The position numbers and the translations under genes were made by a program. 36,604 nt of DNA from Clostridia bacterium. GTDB lineage: Bacteria > Bacillota > Clostridia > Oscillospirales > Butyricicoccaceae. Of the stretch, positions 8,922-17,448 are shown piece after piece. Where the stretch lies: the NCBI GenBank assembly GCA_017559995.1, contig JAFYPP010000084.1, positions 1 to 36,604 of the forward strand, in the 5' to 3' direction. Numbering within the stretch: the stretch's first letter is position 1; every line of letters starts with the position of its first letter. The notes under the pieces were generated by a model. The model ran no database searches. It was not told the origin of the DNA and saw only the letters and a list, made by a program, of their open reading frames with translations.

Positions 8922-10085
8922 TTAAAATTTCAGCAGCCGCTTCAGTTTGCCGGCCATGCGCAGGGCAAGGTCGCCGGCGGCGTTGGGCTTGGGCAGCAGC
9001 TCGTCCACCAGCGCGGAAAAATCCTCGTCACGGTATCGGTGCAGGAAGGTGCTGCGGTTTTCCTCGTCGTACTTTGCCGACTGGAGGGCGGCGGGATTTT
9101 GCTCCATGCAGCGGCGGGCGTCCACCTGCTGGGTCTGCATGGCGGGGGCCAGCTCCTGCCACAGGGCAAGGGCCTTTTCGGAATGCACCAGCACGATGGA
9201 GGTGCCCTTGTTGTCGCTCATGGAGGGCACCTGATCCCAAACGCCCCAGTAATCACCCAGGGTGATGTCGGCGCAGCGGGTGAGACCCTTGCAGGAGCAT
9301 CGGTGGCAGGAGGGCCGCAGGCACAGATCGCCCACGAAGGCCCGGATATAGGGATCCTGCCGGTTGGAGGCCAGATAATTTCTGCCGTAGGGCCAGCGGA
9401 TATCCACCGAATAGGTGCTCCAGCCGCTGTCCTTGCACCGCAGATTGACGGTGATAGGGCGGTGGCCGTCGCTGATCTGCTCGCTCTTGTAGGCCAGATA
9501 GCGCTCCCAAACAGCGGGAGAGGGCACGCCGTGGCACACCAGATCCACCAGCAGCAGGTTGGGGTCCTCTTTGCCCAGATAGGAGCGCAGACCGGCCACC
9601 TGACAGGGGGTGCCGGAAAACAGCACCTTGCGGCCCAGCGCCAGCTGCTCCTTCACCCGGCGGAAGGTGTCGCCCAGATCGCTCTGGGCGTATTTGGCGC
9701 CCCGAAAGGTGGTGAGCATCTCGGGAGTCTCCACCATGCGGTGCTCCACCTTGAAGTCGGCGTCATAGGCCGCGCCGAACACGGCGCCGCCCTGCTCCAG
9801 TGTGTGGCGGGCCAGCAGGGTGAACACGCCGCCGGAAGTGCTCAGCTCCCGGACGGAGTTATCCTTGTTCCTGGCAGCGAAAGCATCGGGGATGGGGTGG
9901 GTGTCGGGGGCGGAAAGCACCGGGCAGACTTTGGCGCACAGACCGCACTCCACGCAGCGGACGGTGTCCACCTTGGGACGGCGGAAACCCTCCGGATCCT
10001 GCACCATGGTGATGCAGTCGTGGGGACAGGCCGCGGCACAGGCGGTGCAGCCGGAGCATAAATTGGTATCGCAAAGACGGGCCAT
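8922..10085 (-). CDS. FrhB-like iron-sulfur oxidoreductase (coenzyme F420 hydrogenase beta-subunit family)
   Basis: The 387-residue cytoplasmic protein starts with two ferredoxin-type [4Fe-4S] motifs: Cys10-x2-Cys13-x2-Cys16-x3-Cys20 and Cys44-x2-Cys47-x2-Cys50-x3-Cys54. The FrhB-type body follows, with SGTPCQVAGLRSYLG near residue 200 and a later Cys cluster ending ADITLGDYWG. Members of this family in bacteria that do not make F420 are common in exopolysaccharide clusters beside pyruvyl transferases, where they are thought to be flavin/Fe-S redox enzymes acting on a sugar or its modification. It is the last gene of a three-gene operon, 21 bp after the pyruvyl transferase gene. ATG at 10085 with GGAGGG upstream. 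The exact substrate is unknown. Confidence 0.85.
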   Translation of the reverse strand: MARLCDTNLCSGCTACAAACPHDCITMVQDPEGFRRPKVDTVRCVECGLCAKVCPVLSAPDTHPIPDAFAARNKDNSVRELSTSGGVFTLLARHTLEQGGAVFGAAYDADFKVEHRMVETPEMLTTFRGAKYAQSDLGDTFRRVKEQLALGRKVLFSGTPCQVAGLRSYLGKEDPNLLLVDLVCHGVPSPAVWERYLAYKSEQISDGHRPITVNLRCKDSGWSTYSVDIRWPYGRNYLASNRQDPYIRAFVGDLCLRPSCHRCSCKGLTRCADITLGDYWGVWDQVPSMSDNKGTSIVLVHSEKALALWQELAPAMQTQQVDARRCMEQNPAALQSAKYDEENRSTFLHRYRDEDFSALVDELLPKPNAAGDLALRMAGKLKRLLKF

Positions 10086-10106
10086 GAAATGCCCTCCGTT
10101 TCTGTG

Positions 10107-11282
10107 TTATTGGTTTGCCAACGAGGCGATGGCATCGGCCACCGACCAGGCCTGACGGATATAGTCGGGGAGCTTGGCGTCCAGCAGGGCGCGCAGCTCG
10201 CCCTCCCGGGCGAACAGGGCGGAAAATGCCTCGGCAAGGGCGTCCTCACGCTCCAGACCCTGCACCGGCACCACGTAGCCCTCGCTTTGGCCGAACAGGT
10301 CGGCGGCGATGCCCCGGGCCTTCACCGAATAGCCGCACACCAGCGTGGGCACGCCGGTGGAATAGGCGGCGATGGTGGAGTGGGTACGGGCGCCCGCAAA
10401 GAACCGCAGGCGGGAAATGAGAGCCTTTAGATCCTTGCAGTTGGCGTCGGGTACCAAAAACACCCGGCCGGTGGCCCTGTACTGCTCGTACAGGGCGGTG
10501 AGGGGCTGGCGGTCGTCGCCGCCCTCCCACACCACGTGGGGCACCAGCGCAACCTGCAGGTCGGTGGTGCTGAGGATGCGCTCCACCAGCGTCTGATAGT
10601 TCTTCATGGCGATGCCGCCGGACTTTTCGCTCTGCATGATGAGGGGGCTGAGGTTGATGCCCACGGCGTTTTCGGGAACCAGGCCGGCAACGGCGGGGGC
10701 GCTGCCGCAGGGCAGCAGGAAGGCGGAGTCGGGGGCGTAGATGACATTGGTCATGCCGGCCTTGCGGCAGGCGTCATAGGTGATGGCCTCCCGGGCGGTG
10801 ATACGGGTGAAGCACTTGAGGTGGTCTGCGAGGCCCTTTTCCAGATCGACGGGCTCCAGCGAGGCGCCCAGCAGCAGGTAGGGCTTGCCGGTGGCGGCGA
10901 TGAGGTTGTCCAGGGCGTAGTACCCCACGCCCATCTGGTAGCAGTAGTTGTCACCGCCGATGGCCACCACCAGGTCGGCATCCTTCAAAAGCTGGCGGAA
11001 CTGTCCGGTGACGGGCAGCTTGGAGGCTTTGGCAGGGCCCAGCAGCCGTTTTTTGGCGTGGTAGGCCAGATTGTGCAGGGAGAACTTTCCGGGCAGGCCG
11101 CGGAGACCGGCGAGGGTCATCCCGCTGTCACGGAGATACAGCTCGTCGTCGCCCAGACGGTAAGAATACAGAGTGATGACGGCGCCGGGAAAGGCCTTGC
11201 GCAGAAGCATCTCGGCGGTGCGGGCCAGTGCCTCGCAGCCGTGGTTGCCGCTGCCGCCGTGCTGACAGAGCAGAATATTCAT
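10107..11282 (-). CDS. Polysaccharide pyruvyl transferase family protein
   Basis: The 391-residue protein begins MNILLCQHGGSGNHGCEAL, the glycine-rich start typical of the polysaccharide pyruvyl transferase (CsaB-like) family. This family transfers pyruvate from phosphoenolpyruvate to a sugar as a ketal, or acts on related cell-surface glycans. The C-terminal half has FAGARTHSTIAAYSTGVP, the usual conserved block of this fold. An upstream in-frame TTG at 11300 overlaps the AAAGGAAG ribosome site, so ATG at 11282 is the start. It lies 14 bp after the flippase gene and 21 bp before the FrhB-like gene, the usual trio in surface-polysaccharide loci. The substrate is not evident. Confidence 0.85.
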   Translation of the reverse strand: MNILLCQHGGSGNHGCEALARTAEMLLRKAFPGAVITLYSYRLGDDELYLRDSGMTLAGLRGLPGKFSLHNLAYHAKKRLLGPAKASKLPVTGQFRQLLKDADLVVAIGGDNYCYQMGVGYYALDNLIAATGKPYLLLGASLEPVDLEKGLADHLKCFTRITAREAITYDACRKAGMTNVIYAPDSAFLLPCGSAPAVAGLVPENAVGINLSPLIMQSEKSGGIAMKNYQTLVERILSTTDLQVALVPHVVWEGGDDRQPLTALYEQYRATGRVFLVPDANCKDLKALISRLRFFAGARTHSTIAAYSTGVPTLVCGYSVKARGIAADLFGQSEGYVVPVQGLEREDALAEAFSALFAREGELRALLDAKLPDYIRQAWSVADAIASLANQ

Positions 11283-11296
11283 GGAATGACTTCCTT

Positions 11297-12820
11297 TCAA
11301 CGGATCTTTTTCAAAAGGGAACGGGCGATGCCTTTTTCATAATCGCCCAGGATGAAGCGCCAGCAATAGGGGAGGTAGACCAGCGAAAACAGGCCGATCT
11401 TTGCAAACAACACCAGCCAGCCGCCGGCAGGCAGCAGCAGGTTGAGGGCGACGGCTGGCAGGGCCAGGGGCAGGGTGCGGAGGGTGACGGAGGCGGCCAT
11501 TTTCCAGTAGGCAGGGATGTCCAGGCCGATCTTTTTCCAGTAATACCAGTTCATCATGGCGTACTGGCCGGCAAAGAGGGCCAGCGTGGTGCCGACGGCG
11601 GCGCCCACACCCTCCCAGCGCATACACAGGGGGATGGAAACGGCCACGTTGAGGATGGCCAGCACCAGATAGCTCACCGAGCGGAACCGATGGCGGTTCA
11701 TGGCCTGGGTGATGGTCATGCCTACGTTCTGGGACAGAGGCACGATGCCGGGCACCATGATGATGGCGGCGATAACAAAGGCCCGGGTGACTTCCGCGGC
11801 GGAAAGGCTTCCCGCCGTCAGCAGGCCGATAAACTGCCGGCCAAAGGCCAGAAAGCCGGTGAGCACAAAGGACAGCAGCACATACTGCAGCCGGCCGATG
11901 CGCAGAAACAGGGGAGAGAACTCCCTGCCCGTGGCGCCCTCGGCGTACATCCGGGTGACCTGGGGCAGAAACACGCCGGAAATGGCGGTGGACAGCTGCT
12001 GGAAGGAGCCGTTGAACTGCACGCCTACGGTGTAGACGGTGACCGACGCCGTGCCGCACAAAGCGCCCAGCAGGAACTTGTCGGTGCTGGCGTACAGCTG
12101 GTCGATGAGGATGTTGAGAAAAATAAAGAAGGAGAAGGCGAAAATGCTCTTCAGCATGGCCGGGTCGGGGCGGCCGAAGGCCAGCCGTACCTTCATCCTG
12201 CCCACGCAGTACCAGGCCAGGAACAGCTTCACGGCCACCGACACCACGGTGGTGACCGCCGCCATGGCGAAGGACTTGTGGCCCATCAGCAGCACCAGCA
12301 GGATGCCGCCGTAGGTCAAAAGCGTGCTGACGATGTTGGCGCCTTTGGCAAAGGCGAACCGCTCGTGGGCGGTGATGAGGGAGGAAAACACGCTGAGGGG
12401 CAGGGACAGGGCCAGATTGACCACCAGCACCGACAGCACCCGGCCCAGGGTATCCAGCTCGGCGGGGGTGAACTTCTGCCCGAACAGGGCGGGCAGGAAC
12501 ACGCCGGCCAAAGCCAGACCGATGGCCAGAGCCACCAGACCCAGCGCCAGATACATCAAAAGGAAGGCGCCGGCGCATCGGTCGGCGGTATCCTGTTTTC
12601 CTTCGGCACGATATTTTACATAAAACCGCACCAGCGTCTGGCCGAAGCCAAGATCCAGCATGGTGAGGAAGGCGATGACCGCCGTGGCCACCGAATAAAC
12701 GCCGTACTCGCTCTGGCCCAGATAGTGCAGCATGATGGGAGTATAAACGATGCCGATGCACACATTGAGCATCAGCTGCACATAGGACAGCAGGGTTCCG
12801 GCCCGTTTTTGATCTCGCAT
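11297..12820 (-). CDS. Oligosaccharide flippase, Wzx/MOP superfamily
   Basis: The 507-residue integral membrane protein has about 14 predicted hydrophobic helices. Its start (RAGTLLSYVQLMLNVCIGIVY) and TM2-TM3 region (YLGQSEYGVYSVATA, then LDLGFGQTLVRFY) are characteristic of polysaccharide exporters. Role: moving lipid-linked saccharide across the cytoplasmic membrane. The frame is open 52 codons further upstream, but ATG at 12820 has GGAAAGGAAG at proper spacing and follows the promoter, so the shorter start is used. It is the first gene of the operon with the pyruvyl transferase and FrhB-like genes. No glycosyltransferase or polymerase gene is adjacent, so the glycan must be assembled by genes elsewhere. 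Confidence 0.88.
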   Translation of the reverse strand: MRDQKRAGTLLSYVQLMLNVCIGIVYTPIMLHYLGQSEYGVYSVATAVIAFLTMLDLGFGQTLVRFYVKYRAEGKQDTADRCAGAFLLMYLALGLVALAIGLALAGVFLPALFGQKFTPAELDTLGRVLSVLVVNLALSLPLSVFSSLITAHERFAFAKGANIVSTLLTYGGILLVLLMGHKSFAMAAVTTVVSVAVKLFLAWYCVGRMKVRLAFGRPDPAMLKSIFAFSFFIFLNILIDQLYASTDKFLLGALCGTASVTVYTVGVQFNGSFQQLSTAISGVFLPQVTRMYAEGATGREFSPLFLRIGRLQYVLLSFVLTGFLAFGRQFIGLLTAGSLSAAEVTRAFVIAAIIMVPGIVPLSQNVGMTITQAMNRHRFRSVSYLVLAILNVAVSIPLCMRWEGVGAAVGTTLALFAGQYAMMNWYYWKKIGLDIPAYWKMAASVTLRTLPLALPAVALNLLLPAGGWLVLFAKIGLFSLVYLPYCWRFILGDYEKGIARSLLKKIR

Positions 12821-12865
12821 AGAGCTTCCTTTCCGTTGATCATAAAAAAGGTCACAGATATTATA

Positions 12866-12894
12866 ATTATAGGGTATGCACAAATGCGTGTCAA
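12866..12894 (-). promoter_or_regulatory. Promoter of the polysaccharide operon
   Basis: On the minus strand TTGACA (12894-12889) and TATAAT (12871-12866), both perfect consensus, are separated by 17 bp. The flippase start is 45 nt downstream. Confidence 0.88.
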
Positions 12895-12944
12895 GGGAAA
12901 GGGGCGGCGATGTGCAGTATTTCTGGCAAAAGAGTGCTTTGTGC

Positions 12945-12972
12945 TTGACAATAAACCGTTGTGCGTTATAAT
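12945..12972 (+). promoter_or_regulatory. Promoter of SBP1
   Basis: TTGACA (12945-12950), a 16-bp spacer and TATAAT (12967-12972) form a consensus promoter, divergent from the flippase promoter. The transcript leader is about 65 nt. Confidence 0.88.
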
Positions 12973-13045
12973 ACAATCAATACAGCAACTGGAGAGTCTG
13001 TTGTGCAAAATGAACCAAATCCGCAAAAGAAAAGGAGATGCAACC

Positions 13046-14893
13046 ATGAGTAAAAAGTTGATCGCCCTGATGATGGCCGCATTTATGCTGCTGTCCCTGG
13101 CCGCTGCCTGCGGCAACAAGGAGCCTGCTCCCACCACTCCCGCAGCCACTACCCCCGCCGCTACCACTCCCGCGGCCACTCAGCCCGCTGCCACCCAGCC
13201 TGCTGAGACCGCAAAGAAGATTTTCTACACCTACCTGTCTACCGAAGTGGACACTATGAACGGTATGGGCACTGTCCAGACTGCCAATGACACTCCTCTG
13301 TCCTGGTGCCATTCTTACCTGTGGCGTGCCGTTCCCAATGAGGACGGTATGGGCTACCACTACATTCCCGACCTGGCCGCCGATATGCCCAAGCAGATCG
13401 ACGAGCTGACCTGGGAGTTCTCCATCCGTGAAGAGGCCAAGTGGTCCAATGGTGATCCCATCGACGCCGAAACCGTCATGTACACCTTCAAGACCATCCT
13501 GGATCCTACCATGACCAACGCCATGGCTACCTTCCTGGCTGATAACGAAATCACCATCAAGAACGCTTACGACTACATGCTGCAGGGCACCGAAGGCCAT
13601 CCCGATGTGGTTGCCTGGGAAGATGTCGGTATCAAGAAGATCGACGATCGCACCGTCCAGATCACTGTCGAGACCCCCGTTACCGAGCAGGCTTTCTGCA
13701 CCCACTTCATCAGCCGCGCCAACCAGCTGGTCCATCCCGAACTGTTTGAGCAGTGCCTGAGCTCTGACCGTCTGACCACCACCTACGGTTCCGATCTGGA
13801 TCACTGGATCGGCGCTGGTCCCTACATCTTCGAGAAGTGGGAATATGACAACATCCATATCTACACCAAGAACGAAGATCACTGGCTGGCCGACTACTTC
13901 AACTATGACGAAGTCCAGGTCCGTATCGTTCCCGAAATGAACGCCCGCGTGCAGCTGTTCGAATCCGGTCAGCTGGACTCCTTCTCTCCCGATGCCAACA
14001 CCATCGAGACCTACATCGATGACCCCCGTATGGTCGACTACCCCTCCATCATGGTCTATGACTATGATATCAACGTGAAGAACCCCGAGAACCCCCTGTC
14101 CGGCAACAACAACTTTGAAAAGGCTCTGTACCATGCTATGGATCGCGAGACCATCGCCCGCGACATCTACGGTTACATGAAGCCCACCGGTACCTACATC
14201 AACGGTATGGCCGGCGCTCTGTCCGAGAGCGGTCTGTGCTACCGTGATTCCAAGTACGGCCAGGAAGTTTGGGATATGATCGAAAGCTGGAGCGCCGAAG
14301 GCGAAGTCTGCGGCTACAACCCCGAGCTGGCTTACGATTACCTGATGAAGGCCTACGCCGATGTGGGTCTGCCCGAGGATTATGTGACCACCGTTAAGGT
14401 CATGGTTTCCGAGTCTGCCCAGACCATGCAGAAGAGCGCCGAGCTGTTCATGGAAGAATGGCCCAAGATCTTCCAGGGCAAGGTCAAGGTCGAAACCTTT
14501 ATGGTCGCTTCCGGTATGTCCCTGGATATGATGGAAATGCATCCCGAGAGCTGGGACATCGTTGAGATGGACTGGGGCCGCAGCCTGTCCCGTACCCTGC
14601 CCTATCAGGTGTACTACTACCACACCAAGGATTACACCGCCCGTCCCACCTACACCTACACCGATCGTTTCGAGGAGCAGTTCGCTGCCTGTGAAGCTGT
14701 GAAGAGCGGCGATTACGAGACCATCCTCCAGGAGAGCCAGAAGCTGGAGATCATCGCTCTGGAAGACGTCATCACCATCCCCGTGGTCCAGGGCGTCAAC
14801 TACGAGCTGTTTGCCGACCGTCTGCAGCTGCCCATGAAGCAGTATGTTCCCGGCTTCGGTTGGGGCTCCATGTTCGGCGACATCGTCGAGTAA
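13046..14893 (+). CDS. Peptide/nickel ABC transporter substrate-binding lipoprotein (SBP family 5), SBP1
   Basis: The 615-residue lipoprotein has a basic start (MSKK), a hydrophobic segment and the lipobox LAAAC with Cys22 as the lipidation site. A flexible Thr/Pro/Ala linker (~28-52) repeats TPAAT-type units. The mature domain is family 5 (OppA/DppA-like) with the typical WEFSIREEAKWSNGDPI segment near residue 130. It binds oligopeptides or related ligands outside the membrane and delivers them to an ABC permease. It is monocistronic with its own promoter and terminator and has no permease next to it. It resembles the SBP2 and SBP3 proteins encoded at 24923 and 32845, sharing blocks such as RIVPEMNAR and YVPGFGWG, so it may feed the same permease. 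ATG at 13046 has AAAGGAGA upstream; longer upstream reading frames are fortuitous. Confidence 0.92.
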   Translation: MSKKLIALMMAAFMLLSLAAACGNKEPAPTTPAATTPAATTPAATQPAATQPAETAKKIFYTYLSTEVDTMNGMGTVQTANDTPLSWCHSYLWRAVPNEDGMGYHYIPDLAADMPKQIDELTWEFSIREEAKWSNGDPIDAETVMYTFKTILDPTMTNAMATFLADNEITIKNAYDYMLQGTEGHPDVVAWEDVGIKKIDDRTVQITVETPVTEQAFCTHFISRANQLVHPELFEQCLSSDRLTTTYGSDLDHWIGAGPYIFEKWEYDNIHIYTKNEDHWLADYFNYDEVQVRIVPEMNARVQLFESGQLDSFSPDANTIETYIDDPRMVDYPSIMVYDYDINVKNPENPLSGNNNFEKALYHAMDRETIARDIYGYMKPTGTYINGMAGALSESGLCYRDSKYGQEVWDMIESWSAEGEVCGYNPELAYDYLMKAYADVGLPEDYVTTVKVMVSESAQTMQKSAELFMEEWPKIFQGKVKVETFMVASGMSLDMMEMHPESWDIVEMDWGRSLSRTLPYQVYYYHTKDYTARPTYTYTDRFEEQFAACEAVKSGDYETILQESQKLEIIALEDVITIPVVQGVNYELFADRLQLPMKQYVPGFGWGSMFGDIVE

Positions 14894-14912
14894 TTTCCCT
14901 GCTTAAACGTAA

Positions 14913-14941
14913 AGACCCTGCCTTCGGGCAGGGTCTTTTTT
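14913..14941 (+). terminator. Terminator of SBP1
   Basis: A perfect 10-bp stem (AGACCCTGCC / GGCAGGGTCT) closed by a TTCG tetraloop and followed by a T run. Confidence 0.95.
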
Positions 14942-14952
14942 CGTCCGTGGGG

Positions 14953-14981
14953 TTGACAAACGGGCAGAACGGTGCTATAGT
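14953..14981 (+). promoter_or_regulatory. Promoter of the padR-DUF2812 operon
   Basis: TTGACA (14953-14958) and TATAGT (14976-14981) are separated by 17 bp. Confidence 0.85.
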
Positions 14982-14984
14982 CTG

Positions 14985-15003
14985 TATATCGGAAGCCGAT
15001 ATA
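14985..15003 (+). promoter_or_regulatory. Perfect palindromic operator candidate for the PadR regulator
   Basis: TATATCGG and CCGATATA are exact inverted copies separated by 3 nt, starting 4 nt after the -10 box and therefore spanning the likely transcription start. PadR proteins are dimeric winged-helix repressors that commonly bind AT-rich palindromes in their own promoters, so autorepression is the natural reading. Confidence 0.6.
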
Positions 15004-15046
15004 ACGGCAAAGGATATAACGACGACCGAGTGAAAGGAGGGCGCTT

Positions 15047-15364
15047 ATGCCCAATCCCGCACTGACCGAAGGGGTTTATTATATTTTGTTATCCCTGCTG
15101 CAGCCGCTCCACGGTTACGGCATCATTCAAAACGTGGATGGGTTGTCCGGCGGCCGGGTGCGGCTGGCGGCGGGTACCCTGTACGGCGCTATCAACACGC
15201 TGCTGGAAAAAGGCTGGATCATCGCCCTGGAAGGGGAGGCCGACAGTCGCAAGAAAGAATATGTCATCACCGATCTTGGCCGTGAAATGCTGACGAACGA
15301 ACTGCGGCGGCTGGAGGAACTGGTGAGCAACGGCAAGCACCTGATGGGAGGGATTGAACGATGA
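15047..15364 (+). CDS. PadR-family transcriptional regulator
   Basis: The 105-residue protein is a short PadR winged-helix repressor. The N-terminal helix-turn-helix (EGVYYILLSLLQPLHGYGI) leads into the recognition region and wing, with the characteristic VRLAAGTLYGAINTLLEKGWI and KKEYVITDLGREML. It binds DNA as a dimer; the short C-terminal helix (RRLEELVSNG) would form the dimer interface. ATG at 15047 follows AAAGGAGG. The next gene (DUF2812) overlaps its stop by 4 nt. PadR/DUF2812 pairs are widespread in Firmicutes and usually respond to membrane stress or antimicrobials, but the inducer here is not known. Confidence 0.93.
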   Translation: MPNPALTEGVYYILLSLLQPLHGYGIIQNVDGLSGGRVRLAAGTLYGAINTLLEKGWIIALEGEADSRKKEYVITDLGREMLTNELRRLEELVSNGKHLMGGIER

Positions 15365-15900
15365 GAAAGACGATCCGCAAATGGTTTTGGGTCTGGGACT
15401 TTGACAAGGAAGAACAGTGGCTCAACGACATGGCCGCCCAGGGTCTGGCGCTGGTGGATGTGGGTTTTGCCCGCTATGTGTTTGAGGAATGTGAACCCGA
15501 CGCCTATCAGGTGCGGCTGGAACTGCTGGAAAATGTGCCCTCCCACGCCGAAAGTCAGCAGTACATCGCCTTCGTCGAGGAGACGGGCGCGGAGCAGGTG
15601 GGTCGGTTCTGCCGCTGGGTCTATTTCCGCAAAAAGACCGCCGACGGCCCCTTTGATCTGTATTCCGACCTGGCCTCCCGCATCAGGCACCTCCGGCGCA
15701 TCGTGACGCTGATCCTGCCCATCAGCGCGGTCAATCTGTTCATCGGCATTATCAATGTGGTCAACGCCGCCTCCACCGGCATCTGGGTGGCCAAGGTGGG
15801 ATACCTCAACCTGGTGATCGGCATCCTCGGCTGCGCCGCTGCCCGGAAACTGATGAAAAAGCGCAAGTGTCTGGAGGACGAGTCGCAGATCTTCGAATAA
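15361..15900 (+). CDS. DUF2812 membrane protein, partner of the PadR regulator
   Basis: The 179-residue protein has an N-terminal DUF2812 domain (RKWFWVWDFDKEEQWLNDMA, then QGLALVDVGFARYVFEE) followed by two hydrophobic helices at ~116-138 and ~143-160 and a basic C-terminus. The gene is co-transcribed with padR through an ATGA overlap and ends before a bidirectional terminator. The domain's molecular function is not established; the consistent pairing with PadR suggests a sensor or effector in the same response, at the membrane. No transporter gene is in this operon, unlike many PadR loci. Confidence 0.8.
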   Translation: MRKTIRKWFWVWDFDKEEQWLNDMAAQGLALVDVGFARYVFEECEPDAYQVRLELLENVPSHAESQQYIAFVEETGAEQVGRFCRWVYFRKKTADGPFDLYSDLASRIRHLRRIVTLILPISAVNLFIGIINVVNAASTGIWVAKVGYLNLVIGILGCAAARKLMKKRKCLEDESQIFE

Positions 15901-15906
15901 AACAAA

Positions 15907-15930
15907 AAAGCACCCCGTTTGGGGTGCTTT
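15907..15930. terminator. Bidirectional terminator between DUF2812 and purC
   Basis: A 10-bp perfect stem (AAAGCACCCC / GGGGTGCTTT) with a GTTT loop and T runs on both strands, between two convergent genes. Confidence 0.92.
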
Positions 15931-15944
15931 TCGTTTTGGTTGAT

Positions 15945-16631
15945 TTACTGGATCTTGGCCAGGATCATCTTGGCGCAGTCGATCTGGTTGGGACTGTTGC
16001 CATTCTCGTCCTTGACACGCCAGATATCGGGAGTGATCTCGTCGGCGACGTAGATCTTGCCGCTCTCGTCGTAACCGACCTCGATCTTGAAGTCGATCAG
16101 CTGTAGGTTCATGCCGGCCAGTTCCTTCTTCAGGACTTCGCCGACCTTCACCAGGATCTCCAGAGCCTGGTCAAACTGGCCTTCCTTCAGCATGCCCTTC
16201 ATGATGCACAGACGCTCGGTGATCAGGGGATCGCCCTGGGCGTCGCTCTTCAGGGTGACTTCGCAGTAGGGGGGCTCAAAGGGGATGCCCTGCTCCAGGT
16301 CAAAACGACGGCACATAGAGCCGGCGGTGAAGTAGCGCAGAACGAACTCCAGCTTGGGAACGGTCAGATTGCGGACCTTCATCAGGCCCTGGTCCAGATC
16401 GGAGCCCAGGTAATGGGTGGGGATGCCGTTCTTTTCCATCAGCTCGAAGAAGTACTTGGAAACGGCCAGGCCAACCTTGCCCTTGCCTTCCACGCTGCCG
16501 CCGACGGAGTTGGAGCCGGGATCGAAGACGCCGTTTTCACCGGTAGCGCTGTCCTTGAAGAACAGATGCACCACGTTGGTGGCTTCGTCCAGCATAACGT
16601 TCTTGGTCTTGCCCTCGTAAAGTGTTTTCAT
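15945..16631 (-). CDS. purC: Phosphoribosylaminoimidazole-succinocarboxamide synthase (SAICAR synthetase)
   Basis: The 228-residue protein catalyses the ATP-dependent ligation of aspartate to CAIR in purine synthesis, in the cytosol. Family marks are YEGKTKNV at residues 5-12, GSNSVGGSVEGKG near 40, and the signature pair LIDFKIEVG and DEITPDIWR near the C-terminus. The length is near the ~235 residues usual for PurC. ATG at 16631 with AAAGGGGA eight nt upstream. It is a single-gene unit with its own promoter and shared terminator; no other pur gene adjoins it, unlike the usual purine operon. I see no guanine/xanthine or ZTP riboswitch in its leader. Confidence 0.95.
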   Translation of the reverse strand: MKTLYEGKTKNVMLDEATNVVHLFFKDSATGENGVFDPGSNSVGGSVEGKGKVGLAVSKYFFELMEKNGIPTHYLGSDLDQGLMKVRNLTVPKLEFVLRYFTAGSMCRRFDLEQGIPFEPPYCEVTLKSDAQGDPLITERLCIMKGMLKEGQFDQALEILVKVGEVLKKELAGMNLQLIDFKIEVGYDESGKIYVADEITPDIWRVKDENGNSPNQIDCAKMILAKIQ

Positions 16632-16694
16632 GTTGAAGATCCCCTTTCAGGTAGTATCGAAAAATCAGAAAACGTTGGTATTTTTAACGGAAAT

Positions 16695-16723
16695 ATTATA
16701 GCAAACTCAAAAAAAGATGGCAA
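16695..16723 (-). promoter_or_regulatory. purC promoter
   Basis: Minus strand: TTGCCA (16723-16718), a 17-bp spacer and TATAAT (16700-16695) preceded by TGC. The leader is about 60 nt. Confidence 0.75.
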
Positions 16724-16772
16724 CAGGTTGAAACCAAAAAATGAAATTTCGTCAGAAAAAACAGGCAAAACG

Positions 16773-16801
16773 TTGCGGAAGTGGCCCATTCGTGGTAAAA
16801 T
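16773..16801 (+). promoter_or_regulatory. Promoter of the CadD-like gene
   Basis: TTGCGG (16773-16778), a 17-bp spacer and TAAAAT (16796-16801), divergent from the purC promoter. Confidence 0.6.
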
Positions 16802-16838
16802 GTTGTGGAATTTCACAAAGAAATGAGGAGGAATAACC

Positions 16839-17384
16839 ATGTGGGAAGCCGCTCTGGCTGCGGCTGCCGCTTTTGTGGCCACCAATCTTGACGATCTGCT
16901 GGTGCTGATGCTGCTGTTCGGGCAGGCGCAAGGCGCGCGTGAGGGGCGGAAGATCTGCCTGGGACAGCTGCTGGGCATCGGTTTTCTCACGGCGGTGAGC
17001 ATCCTCGGCGCGCTGGGTCTGGGGATGGTTGCCGACCGGCACCTGCGGCTGCTGGGCCTTGTGCCTGTTTTCCTTGGCCTGCGGGCCCTTTGGCACCGGG
17101 AGGACGGGGAAGAGGCTCCCTCCGCGGTGGGGGTGCTGTCTACCGCCATGCTGACGGTGGCCAACGGCGGCGACAATCTTGGTGTTTATATCCCGCTGTT
17201 CGCCGGGTTCTCTTTGGGGCGGCTGGCGGTGTGCGCAGGGGTGTTCGCTGTGATGACCCTGCTTTGGTGCCTGCTGGGCAGCCGTCTGGCGGCGCTGCCC
17301 CGGGTGAAGGCCGCCATCCTGCGGTACAAGGATATGCTGGTGCCCGCGGTGCTCATCCTGCTGGGCGTGACCATCCTGTTTTAA
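16839..17384 (+). CDS. CadD-family cadmium resistance/metal transporter
   Basis: The 181-residue membrane protein has five to six hydrophobic helices. Two conserved blocks of the Cad (CadD-like, LysE-related) family are present: FVATNLDDLLVLMLLF in TM1 and TVANGGDNLGVYIPLF near residue 110. The paired acidic/Asn residues in the two halves are the likely ion path. The family exports cadmium or related divalent cations, though many members have no tested substrate. ATG at 16839 follows GAGGAGG. No metal regulator gene (cadC/cadX) adjoins it, which weakens a specific cadmium role. Confidence 0.8.
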   Translation: MWEAALAAAAAFVATNLDDLLVLMLLFGQAQGAREGRKICLGQLLGIGFLTAVSILGALGLGMVADRHLRLLGLVPVFLGLRALWHREDGEEAPSAVGVLSTAMLTVANGGDNLGVYIPLFAGFSLGRLAVCAGVFAVMTLLWCLLGSRLAALPRVKAAILRYKDMLVPAVLILLGVTILF

Positions 17385-17448
17385 CTGTACGTTTTATCGC
17401 CCTTGATACGTGCTATGCTGATACCGTAAACCAAAGGAGGTATCGCAT

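Noticed and set aside
11228-13045. Plus-strand extension upstream of SBP1
   Set aside because: The frame runs antisense through the flippase gene. The ATG at 13046 has promoter, ribosome site and signal peptide in order.
16632-16694. Purine-responsive riboswitch in the purC leader
   Set aside because: The leader is about 60 nt, with no purine or ZTP aptamer core and no attenuator hairpin.
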